From positions 21,723,188 through 21,787,187 of the forward strand of contig JAKJHU010000037.1 in assembly GCA_022316685.1 (NCBI GenBank): DNA of 64,000 nt. Direction: 5' to 3'. Both the position numbers and the translations under genes were made by a program. This DNA is from Progne subis subis (taxonomy: Eukaryota > Chordata > Aves > Passeriformes > Hirundinidae). How positions within the stretch are numbered: the stretch's first letter is position 1; each line of letters begins with the position of its first letter. This document shows, piece after piece, positions 1 through 13,481 of this stretch. Under the pieces are notes generated by a model. It made no database searches and was not told the origin of the DNA. It was given only the letters and a program-made list of their open reading frames with translations.

Positions 1-454
1 CAAAGTACTTTTCAATAGTTTAGTTTTCTCTGCCCATGCAACAAACCATAAAAACCCAAACTTCCCTAACAGCAGATGTCCAGGTGACAAGAATGCTGGT
101 GTAATAAGAAAACAATTTACAACAGTGTCCACAGTACAAGCATCTACACCAATGAGGTTCCTAATGTGCTTCACTTGGTGCCATCAGCAGCAGTGGCAGG
201 GACAGCTCTGTGCTCTCTGCTGGGCTACACACCCACATACTTTAGCCCAATAGCTTCCATACACAGCACAAAAGTGCATCCACAAATAGCATCATATTCC
301 CTGTGGAAATCACCAAGGGGAATAAGAGTATACTCCAGAAGTTGAGTAATTTAACCATACATGACCCTGCTCTTATGGCTAGATTGTTTCTATACAAAAT
401 ACCTTTTATATCACCTGCACTGCATGGGTACCTCCCATCTCTCTGTTCACCCAG

Positions 455-640
455 CTCAGGATTTTGGAAAGAGAACTGGAACAGGCTGCCCAAGGGAGGT
501 CATGGACTCTCCCTTCCCTGAAGGCATTCCAAACCCACCTCGACGAGTTCCTGTGTCACCTCCTCTAGGTGACACTACCCTGGCAGAGGGATGATTTCCA
601 GAGGTCCCTTCCAACCCTAATAATTTCGAGATTCTGTGAT
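455..640 (+). repeat. CR1 LINE 3' fragment
   Basis: The stretch has the CR1 tail hallmarks: GGAACAGGCTGCCC, then a GAGGTCCCTTCCAACCC-like block, ending in an ATTCTGTGAT-type 3' repeat. It lies in PRKDC intron 18, antisense to the gene. Confidence 0.85.
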
Positions 641-835
641 TACACATAGATGGTGTCTCTTCAGAAACTGGGCTTGTAGTATAAATTTTGACTTTTAACG
701 TGCTTCTAATTACGGAGCTGTAGGAAGCTACAAACATTTGAAACAATGCAGTAACAGTTTCAACAAACTTTTTCATAGGGAATAAAATATTGTACATAAA
801 GAATGGCACAGCCATCATTGGGTAAAAGATCTCAC

Positions 836-3800
836 CTCAAAGTATTTTATCCTCTTGGCAATTTTCATTGTAACTGAGAGCAGCTTGTAGAATCCACTAA
901 TAAGAGGTAGTCTTGTTGAATGTGTAACAAGCTCATAACCAAAGGAATATACCCAAGGGTGAAAGTATTCCACATGTTTCTCTGGAAGTATATCTCTGAA
1001 ACCAGCGCACAGAAAACATAGGAGGAAAAGAAAAGGAAAAAAAGTAATCAAATACAATATTTTATTTTTTAAACCCTTTAATCTCAGTACAAGAAAGAAA
1101 TATTGCTGTAACAGAGCAGGTCCAAAGACAGATGGAGAATAAATGCATGCTGCCTTCTGAATCAAGCACAGGAAGATTTTAATTTTGTTTTAGAGGCCAT
1201 TTATCCCTTATTATATCTCATTATTGAATTTATACAAACACACATCTTCAAATACATTTCATTGCTGGACCTCCACGGGCTACTAATGCTGTACCTTTCA
1301 CTTAATGCCCCTTACTAGTCTATGAAGACTGTATCTCTGGTCTCTTAAGTATTTGGGATACATGATCAGGATAATACTAGAAGTTACAACATATAATGAA
1401 AAACAATTGCACCCCAATAATGAAAGTGAATGCTAATGAATGTCTCTCATACTCTTTTAAAACATCTGAGCTGATGAGCTTGTATGTGTTCACCTATGGC
1501 CCACTTGTCTGAAAAACCCTTCCCATCTCCCTCCTAATCATCTTGTGCATTTTGAAAGATGATCTGTTAAACTAACTCAAAAACTAGCACCTTAACACAA
1601 TTCACCTCAAACTTCCTCCAACCACTTTGTAACTTTCAAATTACACTACATTACATTACAAAAAAAAAAAAAGCAATACCTGCAGAATTCCACGAGATTT
1701 ATAAAAGCAATAAAATCTATTGGTTTCGTCGGCTGAAGGTTTGAAGCAGGGTCAGAGGAAGGCCCAACCAAAGCACTGTCACCTGCATTTTCATCCTGAA
1801 AATAAATATTGAACACAGAACACTGGATCTGTGACAACACAGAAAGCCTTTATATTTTTTTTTGGCCACATTAACTGTCTTTTTCTAGCCATACTCTGAC
1901 AGACAAAGTACTAACAGTTGACAGACCACTAATTGAAAGGGAAAATAAGATGTCTGCTTCTAAGGAGAAAGCCAGTCAAAAAATGAAAAACAGTAGATTC
2001 CAGAGCAGAAAAGTCTAAAGTAACAGATTCTGTGGACTTCTATTGATTCCGATGTTCCCATCACCTAACACTGCAATGCAACGTTCAGAAACATTAAGTA
2101 AAACGTTTTATCTAGGATAAATGTTATTTGAAGGACATTAAAGGTTGCTATCCAGGCATAATGAAAACAAAACAAAGGATATGATTTTGGTTCCCCTACA
2201 ACAGCAGAAGTTAATGGACAGGTCCTCAGGTCTTACCTGTTCACTAACATCCAGTTTCTGAACAGTCAGGTCCAATTTCTCAATAATCTTCAACATAGAT
2301 TTTATAAATTCATCATACAGTATGCGACTCAAGGACTGCAGTTGTGCATTTTCAGCAAGAAAGTTTGCATCTTCAAAAACACATTCCTTTGTAGGACAAA
2401 AATGTTCATGTTTCAAAACACAAATAAAAATTATTTATTTAATTTACAAACTAACATTTAAATGATACAGAAAATCCAGTTTTAGACATTTCGCAGCTAT
2501 GAAAGCATAAATTAATCCCTGTTTAATTACTTTATCAGCCATAAAATCCAACCAAAACCAGAAAATAGTCCTTCTACAGCATGACATTGACAAAAAGTCC
2601 AAAGTTAGAAAAGCAGCAATAAGACGACAAGACTCAGGATTGAGTTTCATTTTCTGTTTCATTTTGTATTTCCATATTAACTGTGCTTTACCTTCATTGC
2701 GTCACAGCTCAGTAGACTTCTAAAGAGGTATAGATAGTCCTTATAAGTTGGTACTTTCGATCTTCGTGTCCCAACTTCTCCAGCTTCAAAGGCCTCTTCT
2801 GATCCAGAAGTTTCTTTTCCAAAAATATCCTGAAGGGACACAATATTAGTCAGACACATTCCTCTGGTGGTTTGACCTGGGCACATGGCAGGTGCCCACC
2901 AGGCCATTCTACCACTCTCCTCCTCACCAGGAATGGGAAGGGGAAAACAAGATGGAAAAAACTCATGGGGCAAGATAAAAGCAGTTTAGTAGCAAAGGAT
3001 GACAAAAGATTTATTCTCTACTTCCCATCAGCAGGCCAGCTGGGATGGGAAGTCCACTTCCTTGGAAGCAGGGTTTTGGTACATGGAGCAGAAGTCCCAG
3101 AAGACAGACACCTTAACCAATGCCACCCATCTCCTCCTTTCTGCCATCTTTTATTGCTGACCAGACACTATGTGGCATGGAATGTCCCTTTGGTCAGTTT
3201 GGGTCAGCTGTCCTGGCTCTGTCCCCTCCCAAGATCTTGTCCCCCCAGCCTATTGGTGAGGGGAAAATGTTGGAGAGCCAGCCTTGATGCCATGCCAGTG
3301 CTGCTCAGCAGTAGTCAAAATACTGCTGTGCTATCGACACATTTCCAGTTATAAATACAAGCACAACTCCATGAGTGCTGCCATGGGAAAAATTAACTCC
3401 ATCTCATTCAAATCCCAGTACAACTGTCGATGGAACTACCTGATCCATGCAACACAATGTAACATTACTGCTGCAGGCAGCAATGTGAAATGTTTAGCTT
3501 TCTCTATCAATCTGTAAAGAGCACAAAATAACCACCTCCTTTCAGAAAAAATCCCAAAAACCTCTAAGGTTGTTTTCTTAGTGCTTAGTTATTTGAGAAA
3601 TTCTATGGCTATTCTGCTGCACAGGATTAAAAAGCTTTAATATCCTTGCTTAAAACAAGCACTCAGTAACGTTTTAAATGTCCAAATTTTAACCTGGAAG
3701 AAAGCTGGATGACTTTAATTACAGCCTACTTTACTACAGACAACCTGACCAAACAGATGTCTATTTCCTGTCATTTTCTTTATTCAGCACAAGAGGCACA

Positions 3801-6800
3801 TCCACACTGTGCTGAGCAGAGGGGACGAGAAACTAAGAACAAATGAGCCAATAACTAGAAACACTAAAGGACTAATAACAAAATTAGTACTATTTTTGCT
3901 TTTTTGGGCCTTCCCTTGTTTACTGGGTTAGGTTCTCAAGAATTGGAAAGAATGTATGCTCTAGGAAACTAAACTAAATAAATACATTTAAACAGTTATT
4001 TTACCTTTGAAAATGTGATTGGCTTGGAGAAAATTCTGATTAATCCCTGATGCACTGAAACAAACAAAAACCAAATTTGCCTGAATAGAATTAAAAAGCA
4101 TGGCATTCATATCACTCATTACATTAACAATGAAACAAATCAGTTTTCTATATTCTGTTATGGTAAGGGAGAGGCAAAAGAACACAGATTTTTTTCCTTT
4201 AAGGACAAAATAGCTCAAATCAGAGCCCTGACTCTAGGTTGTTCCACAGGTAAACAGTACTGAACTTGCTTCTTACTACTTTTCCTCAGTACTGCTTTAA
4301 CTTTTTCCTGATTATGAATGACAAACAAGCCCTATGAATGACATAAAGCCCTAACTGAAAAGGCAACAACCCCCAATGATTTTCAAGGACTTGGGATCTA
4401 CATGGTACATGGGTGTATCACTTCCCAACTCAAGAACATGGGAAACAATGAAAATGCCCCAGCAATAGAGAAAAGTCACCATAAATAGTTGAAAGAAATC
4501 AAAAACAACTTCTGAAAATTACTGAAAAGAAACACCAGCATGATTGAGACTACTAGAACTATCAGTTACCAGTGCTGACACATTCAGTATTACATTCACA
4601 GAACTATACCTGACTAACTTAATATTTGGAATTTTACTATTTAAAAGTCCCAGAGCATGACAAAAAAAAAAGCATTTCTAATAGAGATAACACCCACCTT
4701 ATTTTCTGTGCTATTTTGTAGGGGTAACTGAAAGGACCTTGAATAGATTTTTGTACACTTTTCCATTAAATCCCTTTCTTCCCCTAATTCCTCATAGCAG
4801 GAATGCAAGTCTTATCACAAACATGTATTCTCCCCTAAATCATATCCACTTTGTTATCTAAAATGAATGTTAAATGCATTCCTGAAGTTATTAACTCTCT
4901 GAAGGTAATTTTAATATTGAAAAGTATCACCATGAAAAAGATCAACCTCCATTATTAGAGGACAGGACAAGCATCATTTTTGATCCTGAATAGCTATATC
5001 ACATTTCTCTCCCAGAATCAGTAGCAATTTATGGTAAAAAAAAAAAAAAACAACCAAAGGAAAAAAAAATTATCCCAAAAAACTCCAACGAAGTTAATAC
5101 CACAGACTCACCCACAGTGCTAACAAAGCTCCAGAGAACTGGACCTTTTCCTGAGAGAGACAGAAACACCTTTATTATAGATCTGCAACAGACTGGCTGC
5201 ATTTTTTCACTGTACTGTGGAAAGCTGTTGATCTGCAGCACAACTAGATGTTCAAGAACTGGAGTGTATACCTCAGGAATCTAGAATAAAAAAAAAACCC
5301 AAAACATCCATTATGCAAATTTCATTAAAGTATTTCAGTATGTTATTTTGTTACAAGAGCTTGCATCATGATCTGCTCTGAGAACAAGAAGAGACTTAGC
5401 AAGTGAATTCATCTTAGACATACATAAACCCTAAAGAAAGAAACAAACAAAAAGCAACAACAGCAACAACAAAATCCTCCCCAAATAAAACTGAACAAAC
5501 AGAGTAAGAAAGTTTCCTGGATCACATTATGGAAAGTAGCTCCTGAACAGATTAGTGCTTCAGTGAATCGAGTTTCAAGCTTCCTAGAAAAGTACCAATT
5601 TAATTAAGCAGTAACAGCGTTATAATCTGTTTATCTATAACTACCTGAATACAAAATGTAGGCCCCAATCTTACATCACAGCTCCAGGTAAGATCCAGAA
5701 AGCCCTCATTTAAACAGAGAGCATAACATCTTAGCAGAATCAAAGTATCATGTCAAAGAACATGCTAAGTATCAGTACCAAAAGACAAAGCAACAGCAGA
5801 GTGATATGCACACAGAAAGGTTATGGCTACATCCAAATAAAGAACATAAATAAAAACATATTCACATTTGCCTATCATGGTTTTCATTTCAATGTACTGT
5901 AGCATTTTATTTAGCATATTCAGTGCATTTTCTTTATTCAAATAAAATCCATTAGAGCATTCTCCTGATATTCTTCCCATCTCCTAGGGGCTAGATGCCA
6001 AAACATTTCAGTTAAATAAACACCTTTTACCTTGGATAGGTTCACAGCTATTACCTCCATGCATCTGCAACTACATAAAAGAACTGTCTGGCACTTTAAA
6101 GAGTCCACTTACTGTATCTATATGGAATATCACACTTGCAATGGACTGAAGGAAACTTGGTAGCTGATACAGATGGTCATCTATTGTTTCTGCTTCTATG
6201 AGGAACATTTGCTTACAACGCTGAAGGAGCTCCACATACATGCTGTCCACATCCTCAGAATGTATAGCTTTACAGGGCTTAAAGAGAGAAAATAAAAACC
6301 TGGTTTGGTAATTTTGTAGAGCTGAGCAAATAAATGCATGCTGTAGCACTAAAACCCAGCCACATCTTCACTAAACCATAACAGGAATAATAGTTGAAGT
6401 TTTCCCAGGAACTCAATACATCTGATTAAGCTAACTTCAAGTACTCACTACATGTATGAGAAACAAAGTACCTGACATGGACTATAATAATAGTTCACTA
6501 ATGCAGTGTAATTTACTGTAAAAGTACTTGAATTTTCAGTGATGTGAATTCATATTCAGCCTGAAAAACATGGGAGTTTGGCTGTAAATATCTTAAATAT
6601 AGCATTATGGATGCTTTGATTCACATATATTGTGAATTAGCTGCATTAAAATAGTAAGTGGCTTACCTTAATACAGCTTAACTGGTTATCACTGACAGGT
6701 TACTCCTATTAAACACTTAACCGAGCAGTTCAAATTCTGAACTTTTATTGTTATAGGTCCCGTACAAACAGAACCTATAAAGAATATTCCTAAACTAAGG

Positions 6801-9800
6801 AACAAGTGGAAAGTATCCCAAAGAGTAACAGAGGATTTGCAACAAAGCTTACAAATTTCTATAGAATGATTTGTAAATCACAGCATGAACTAGGTCAAAA
6901 AACAGTCTTCGTGGACAGGAACCAGGTCACAGGCAAGAACTGTGGTAGGGAACTGACCATGGAAAAGAATGGACTGCTCTACATAACAGTGAAATATGGC
7001 TGTTAGCCCAAAGGTTGAATCTAATCTGTCTAAAAACATGCTGACAAAATTAAGACTATCCATTTATCCCTTGAAGAGCTTCAAGTATTATTTTAAGATT
7101 ATTTTAACAATTATAGAAATATTCTGCCTTGAAATTGAACAAAGCATGAACACTGTTAGAGTCCAGGGCATTCCTTTGGCTGCCCTGGAGGGTCAGAGAC
7201 CTGGACAGGGGGATCTGGGACCCCGGCCCAGAGCTCAGAGGGACATTGGCTTTGATCTCAGTCCATGGGAAAGGCTTCCTGCACTGCGAGAAGGATTGCA
7301 AGCCACAAGAGTGTGAAAGATAGTAGTTTAGCTTATCACAGGGTGAGAAAACAGTAGGTTTGGGTTTTTAATATGGAAGTGAATGGGAGCAAGATGGAGA
7401 ATTTGGGGTGTTGTCTCCTGCTTCTTCTTTCTTCTTCCCTCACTCCATTTTCTGCAGTGACGGTGGCACAAAGTAGTTTAAAGAAATTGGGTCCAAGGAA
7501 GGATAACCTTTTTAGTATAAGTGATAGGTATTGGCAAATAATGATAAATAAAAAACACGTAACAATTAGTATAAAAGACAGGACAGCCCAGTGCAGGAAA
7601 AGTCAAGGAGTCACCAGGTGCCTGAGCAGCTGCACAGACCTTAATTAAGCACTAAGAAAATTGCAAGATAAGAAACAATAAACAAAGCGCGCAACCTTAA
7701 AAAATCAAAACCTGAAGACTCCGTCTCTTTTTTTTACGTCTAGCTCAGAGCTTTGTAGAAAGCAAAAAGACTCTAAAACCACCTAAATCTCAAAACAAAA
7801 AACCGAGAGAACACAAGTTCAGGGCTACAGTCACGACTTGCAGCAGCACCAAGACTCCACTTCCTCACAACACAGTCCCTGATGCTTGGCCAAAATTTAA
7901 CCTAAACACAGTAACAACTATCATTGTGTCTTAACGTATTACAGATTTGTAGGTACTGAAGCATTAAATTTGTTAAAATTTGCAGTACTATCCTATCTCT
8001 GTATTTACATTATGCAATTTTAAGTTCTTGCATCCTGTAACAGACGTTTTTAATAGGGCTCTTTCAACACAGTAGTTGGAAATACTTCATTTTTTCTGGA
8101 ACCAACACCTTGAACTCAGTTCCTTTCTACCTCATATCACAGAAGAGGAAGACTAGATTTGAACAAAGCACATGGAAAGTTCTACAAACAAATGTATTCT
8201 ACTCAGAATATCTTCTGAGAGAAGATATTCTGAGTATATTGGTATTCTGAGAATATCAAAAAGAGGATTCAGCTAGTAAACAGCAATTCAGACACAATTC
8301 CTAAATTTCTCTAAATAATCCTGGAGATCATTTAACCAAAGTTTTGCTTTGGGAGACAAAAAAACCCCAGTCTAGAATTTTATTGTATAAAAGCTGTGGT
8401 ACCACCATCAAGCACAGAGGCTGCAAATACATGAATACTACCCTTTCTTTATTGAACATTAACTTTATTGTTATATCCCCAAGTTAACTGACTGCGGACA
8501 GAAATTTTAAGTTTGTTCCTAATGGTGCTTCCTGACAAACATACCTGCCATCCACATGGTATGTAAACATGGTTTTGTTTGCTGTTTCTTGTATTTTACT
8601 TCGTGGTTGTTTCACAAATCACCTCCTACTGTCCTGCAGTCAGCAGTGCCTTTTAGCTGTTTGAGTGAGCTCTGTAAGAATCTCTGAACTACTTTCAGAG
8701 TGAAGCCTAGATTCTACCATTTAAATGCAGAGAGATAACAAGGTATTGCCTGTACCTAAGCAATTAAGCACATCCTGAAGTTTTGTGACAACTGTATAAG
8801 AAGCTCTTGTTTTTCCACTTCAGAACTTGTGCAGAAGAAATAACTACAACTACAACCCCACGCTGCAAGACCTCCCACTAGATTCAGTACACGATTTAAA
8901 CATTTACATCCAAAAGGTATTTTACAGGGTAATTACTTAAGTCCAACACTTAGTTCAGAAGCAGGAGCATTCCCTATTAAAAGAGCTGTATAAAATTGTA
9001 AAATGCATGATATATGAATCCTAGTTTTACATGCTTTCAGCAAGCTCCTTCAGCAGAATAAATTTTTTCCACATACTGCTGCGAAAAGCCCATATCCACG
9101 AATGGCGATGGACAACTCTTTGCTGCTTGAATCCATCCTCCTGATAATTCCATAGAACTGCTCCAGGAAGAATTGCAACTTGCTCTTGTGTAGCTCTGCA
9201 TCTTTAGCCACCATTAAGGAAATCTGTAAAACAGATATAAACATTCCAGCATTTCACAAAAAAAATTACAGTAAATCTTAGAAGGCACCTAGCTTGTAAT
9301 ACAAAGCACCTCAAACTAAATAATTATTCATTAAATCGAATCATTGATCCTTCAAGCACCAAATATTCCCACTACTTCAAGAAATTTAATTTTGCTTTAG
9401 ACTTGGAGATCCCAGTGAAGTTACCACACCTGCTTGAGGAATGAATCTAGCGCAGAATAACTGGCTTTCTTCAGCTCCTGATGCGTGTGGCCACACCATT
9501 TGCACATCACTTCATAGAGGGACACATAGTTGTCCAGGAGCAAGGCTCCAAACTGAGCAGAGTGCCAGCTGAACAACTGTAACCCAGCTGCAATTTAAAA
9601 ATAATTCTCATTGAAAACAGACTTACATCACATTTTACACAACCAGCTCAGACTGTGACAATCCACATTAGGACTTTATACCCACCATGACTGGACATAA
9701 AACGTATTTCTCTAGCTTCTACTGATACTCTACAGCTATCAGTACCCAAACATTAAGAACTTAAGCATAAAAACAACTTTCCAAAATCCTCTTTTTAAAT

Positions 9801-10242
9801 GTACACCATTATGGAATGCACAGGTGTGTTCTGATGTAATTTATATTAATATTGAAAAAGAAAGGGACCTCAGTGGTTATAAATAAAAATACTTGATTGC
9901 ACAGTTCAGAAGGATCTGGTTTCTGTTGTCAGGACATATGCACAAGACCCCTCCTCTCCCAAACTGTGATGCAGACAAATAAAGAATTCAGATTATAGGT
10001 AATCTCACTATCCCAAATATAAGCATAAATGAAATTTCAAGTTCCTTAATTAACTAACTGGGGAGAGGACAGACTATCTTTAAAGAGGGTTTTACCCCTC
10101 ACAGTTACCATGGGCCTAATACTCAAACCTTGCATTTCTGCAATTTCTGTGCATGCCACTCACATTTCACAGGCCAATTTCTAATCTTCTGATTTTTCCC
10201 CCCATTCTTTCTCTCCTTCTTCCAGTGAAATTTCTCTCTCTC

Positions 10243-10275
<33 letters not shown>

Positions 10276-13200
10276 CCACTATCACCTCTTTTCTCCTCAT
10301 TAGACACACTCCCCTGATTTCTACCATTTCTTTCTCACATTACAGTTTTGTACTACTCCAGAGGGGCAAATGGCATCAAGTATAGTGCTGCTATTCATAA
10401 GCTGACTAGACCTTGACTAAGTTTAACCAAATACATTTTAAACTCCATATCTGAAGTACAGCAGCTTTCCCCCTGTCCAGCTTAGAAGATTAGAGACTAG
10501 AGACATCTGAACACATCCAGTAAAGAATAAACAATTCCAGACAAAAGACAGTCTCCACCTCAGCATAAACGGGAATAGTTTACATCTTACCTAGAGGTAC
10601 CGCGTATCGTTTCTGATCAACCTGTAATATCAGAAAAGGTTTGTCACTGATTTACTCATCACCAGGGCTAACTGGTTTATGCAGAACAATTAACATGCAG
10701 CAGATTTACCTGTGGGTTAATTGCCTTCATTGCAAAATCAAAAATCTCCTTTGCAGTCTGAGGATCTGTGAAACAATCCAATAGTGAGTATGTCACTACT
10801 GACATACAGTAGGCAGAGTGAAGACTAAGATATTTTTATCTAAGCTTGGTATGAAGAAGTTATATTGGAAAGCCTTATACGTCTCATTTTAAGAGAGAGA
10901 GACCTTTTTTCCTGAAATACTCTTAAATTTGAAAAACAAAAGTACATCTATTAGCTGATTTTTCTGAATACCCGTGTTTAAGCAGACTCTTAAGAGAAAC
11001 ACATCTCCAAGCAAACTGCACTTCAGCTTCAATGGAAGCTGCCCAATATGTGGTCAGAAAACAGCACTTCAAAGATTTACATACAGAAAAATGCTGACGA
11101 AGCCAGTTCACACAAAGACAGATTACAAGGACTGTGTGACTGTGCATTTTGCATAAACCATCTACTAAAAGGGAAATTTTAATTCAGAGTTTACACACAG
11201 AAATGCTGCTACTTTTTGGCTATGTAACAATTAAATATACAACTGTCTGTAAAACTGTATCAAAATGTGTCACTGCCTTTCACATGGAAAAGGAACATAC
11301 CTTCATCCACAGACTTGGTGAAGTTGTACATGAGTGCAACCAGCCCCCTCAGACAACCTGCTACAAGAGGTAGCTTGGGTCCTCTTATAGCAGATGTCAT
11401 CTGAAAAAAATAAAGTACCCTCAAGGTAAGATACATTTACACAAGGCTTCCCAGTTCCTAGAAGTGTAGGTAAGTAACTTATTTCATATAAATAGTTATA
11501 TCAGCACCCAACTCTACAAAACAACTCTACAGAAACATCTTTACTTCTATATGTCACACCTTTTGGAGGCAAGCACAAGAGATAATTTGAAAAGCACGGA
11601 AGTATTCCACCAAGACCAACTATACCAAAACTTAGATAAAATACACTAATGTCTCAAAAGTACTTAAAAAATCAGAATATATCGAAGTTCATCAGAAATG
11701 TGATGCTTACCTCACATGCAAGAACTCTGCAGCCAGTATAGAACAAATCAGAAACTACCAGTGCATGACAAGGTAACATTTCTTGGGGAATGATCATCAC
11801 AAGCCATCTTTCTGCACAGTGTATTGGTTAATTTGCTGTTATTGATGGCCTTGAATTTTCACTTTGAAAGCTTCTCAGAGCCAGAGAACACAATTTAAAC
11901 AGTCCTTCAGGAAGCATTTATGATTGTCCAGGTCGACCCCTACAGATTATACCAGCTACAATAGTATTCCAACAGCCAGTGCTATACACTTCAAAGGAAA
12001 TAAAAAACCAAAACCAAACCAATGCAAAAAAACCCGAAGCAATAAACCAAAGAACTGAAAGAAATTCCAATCATACCTGTGTTCTAAGCTCTCCCAAATA
12101 AGCTCGGAATAGTTTTTCAGAGTTGTTAATCATGTCACTAGGCTGGACTTCTCCCAAAACTCCCAAAAGCTCATAAATCTTTTCCAATACTAGAAAGTAA
12201 TTTTTAATATTGTTAAACCTTAATTACTGAAATAATTGCTTCGACATTCCCAAGGCAATTCCTATTAACTTGCAACCATGAGAAGACCATCCCTGACAGT
12301 ATAATTTCTGATTAAAGTGTGGAGCAAATATCTTTATATATGTATACACACATATATATATTTAGTGATATACTACAATATGAGATGCATCATCCTCTCA
12401 CACCAGTAAGTAAAAACACATTTACTATTTTTAAACAGCGCTCAGAAAACTGATTTAAAGGCCACATGCACTGAGGAAGCACTTGTTAAGGCCAACAGCT
12501 AGCAGAAGTTTCTAGGCTTCAGAGTGAAGGATTCTATGCAGGCACAACCAGTTTTATGAGGGGTAGTCCTGTAAAGCCAAGATTTCAGCAGTAACTAGCC
12601 ATAATGATCAAACTGGAGCTCACAGTAATATGCCATAAATAACATAACCAGGTAAGGCAGAACTGATGAGCTCACATTAGAGGTGACCAATACAGGAACT
12701 ATCATACTAAAACTGCAGCTTTGAGGACAACACTAGCCAGGGTTAGAATAAGATTACAAAGGGCTTTAGAATCATAGAATCGTTTAGGTTGGAACAGACC
12801 TTTAAGGTCATGAAGTTCAACCATTAACCCAACACTGCCAAGTCCCACCACTGAACCATGTCCCCAAGTGCCACATTTACGCATCTTTTAAACGTGTCCA
12901 GCATGGTGACTCCATCACTTCCCCAGAAGCCTGCTCCAATGACTGACAGCCCTTTCTGTGAAGAAGTTTTTCCTAATATCCAATCTAAACCTCCCCCGGT
13001 GCAGCTTGAAGTCATTTCCTCTTATCTTGTCACTTGTTACCTGGGAGAAGAGACCAACCCTCACCTGGCTACAGCCTCCTTTCAGGTGGTAGAGTGGTGA
13101 GGTTGCCCCTGAGCCTCCTTTTCTCCAAGCCTAACGCTCCCAGGTGCCTCAGCTGCTCCTCACAGGACTTGTGCTCCAGACCCTTCCCCATCTCTGCTGC

Positions 13201-13447
13201 CCTTTTCTGGACTCACTCCAGCCCCTCAATGTCCTTCCTGGGAGGGGCCCAGAACTGCACACAGGATTCGAGATGCAGCCTCACCAGTGCTGAGTACAGG
13301 TGGAAAATCGAAGAAAAGCTAAGGCCTACCTGTATCAGAAATTTTACTTTTTGTAGCAAGCTCCCCATAAAATTTGTTAAATATCTCTCTAACTTTCATT
13401 TCTTCCATCAGACAGGAACGTTGTAAACTGTGAAGCAACTAAGATGG

Positions 13448-13481
<34 letters not shown>

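Noticed and set aside
2872..3354. 160-codon plus-strand frame
   Set aside because: It lies entirely inside a solo LTR, on the LTR's antisense strand, and resembles no known protein.
12858..13426. Overlapping plus-strand frames of 80 and 130 codons
   Set aside because: They are the reverse of a CR1 tail, and the second runs into PRKDC exon 5 antisense.
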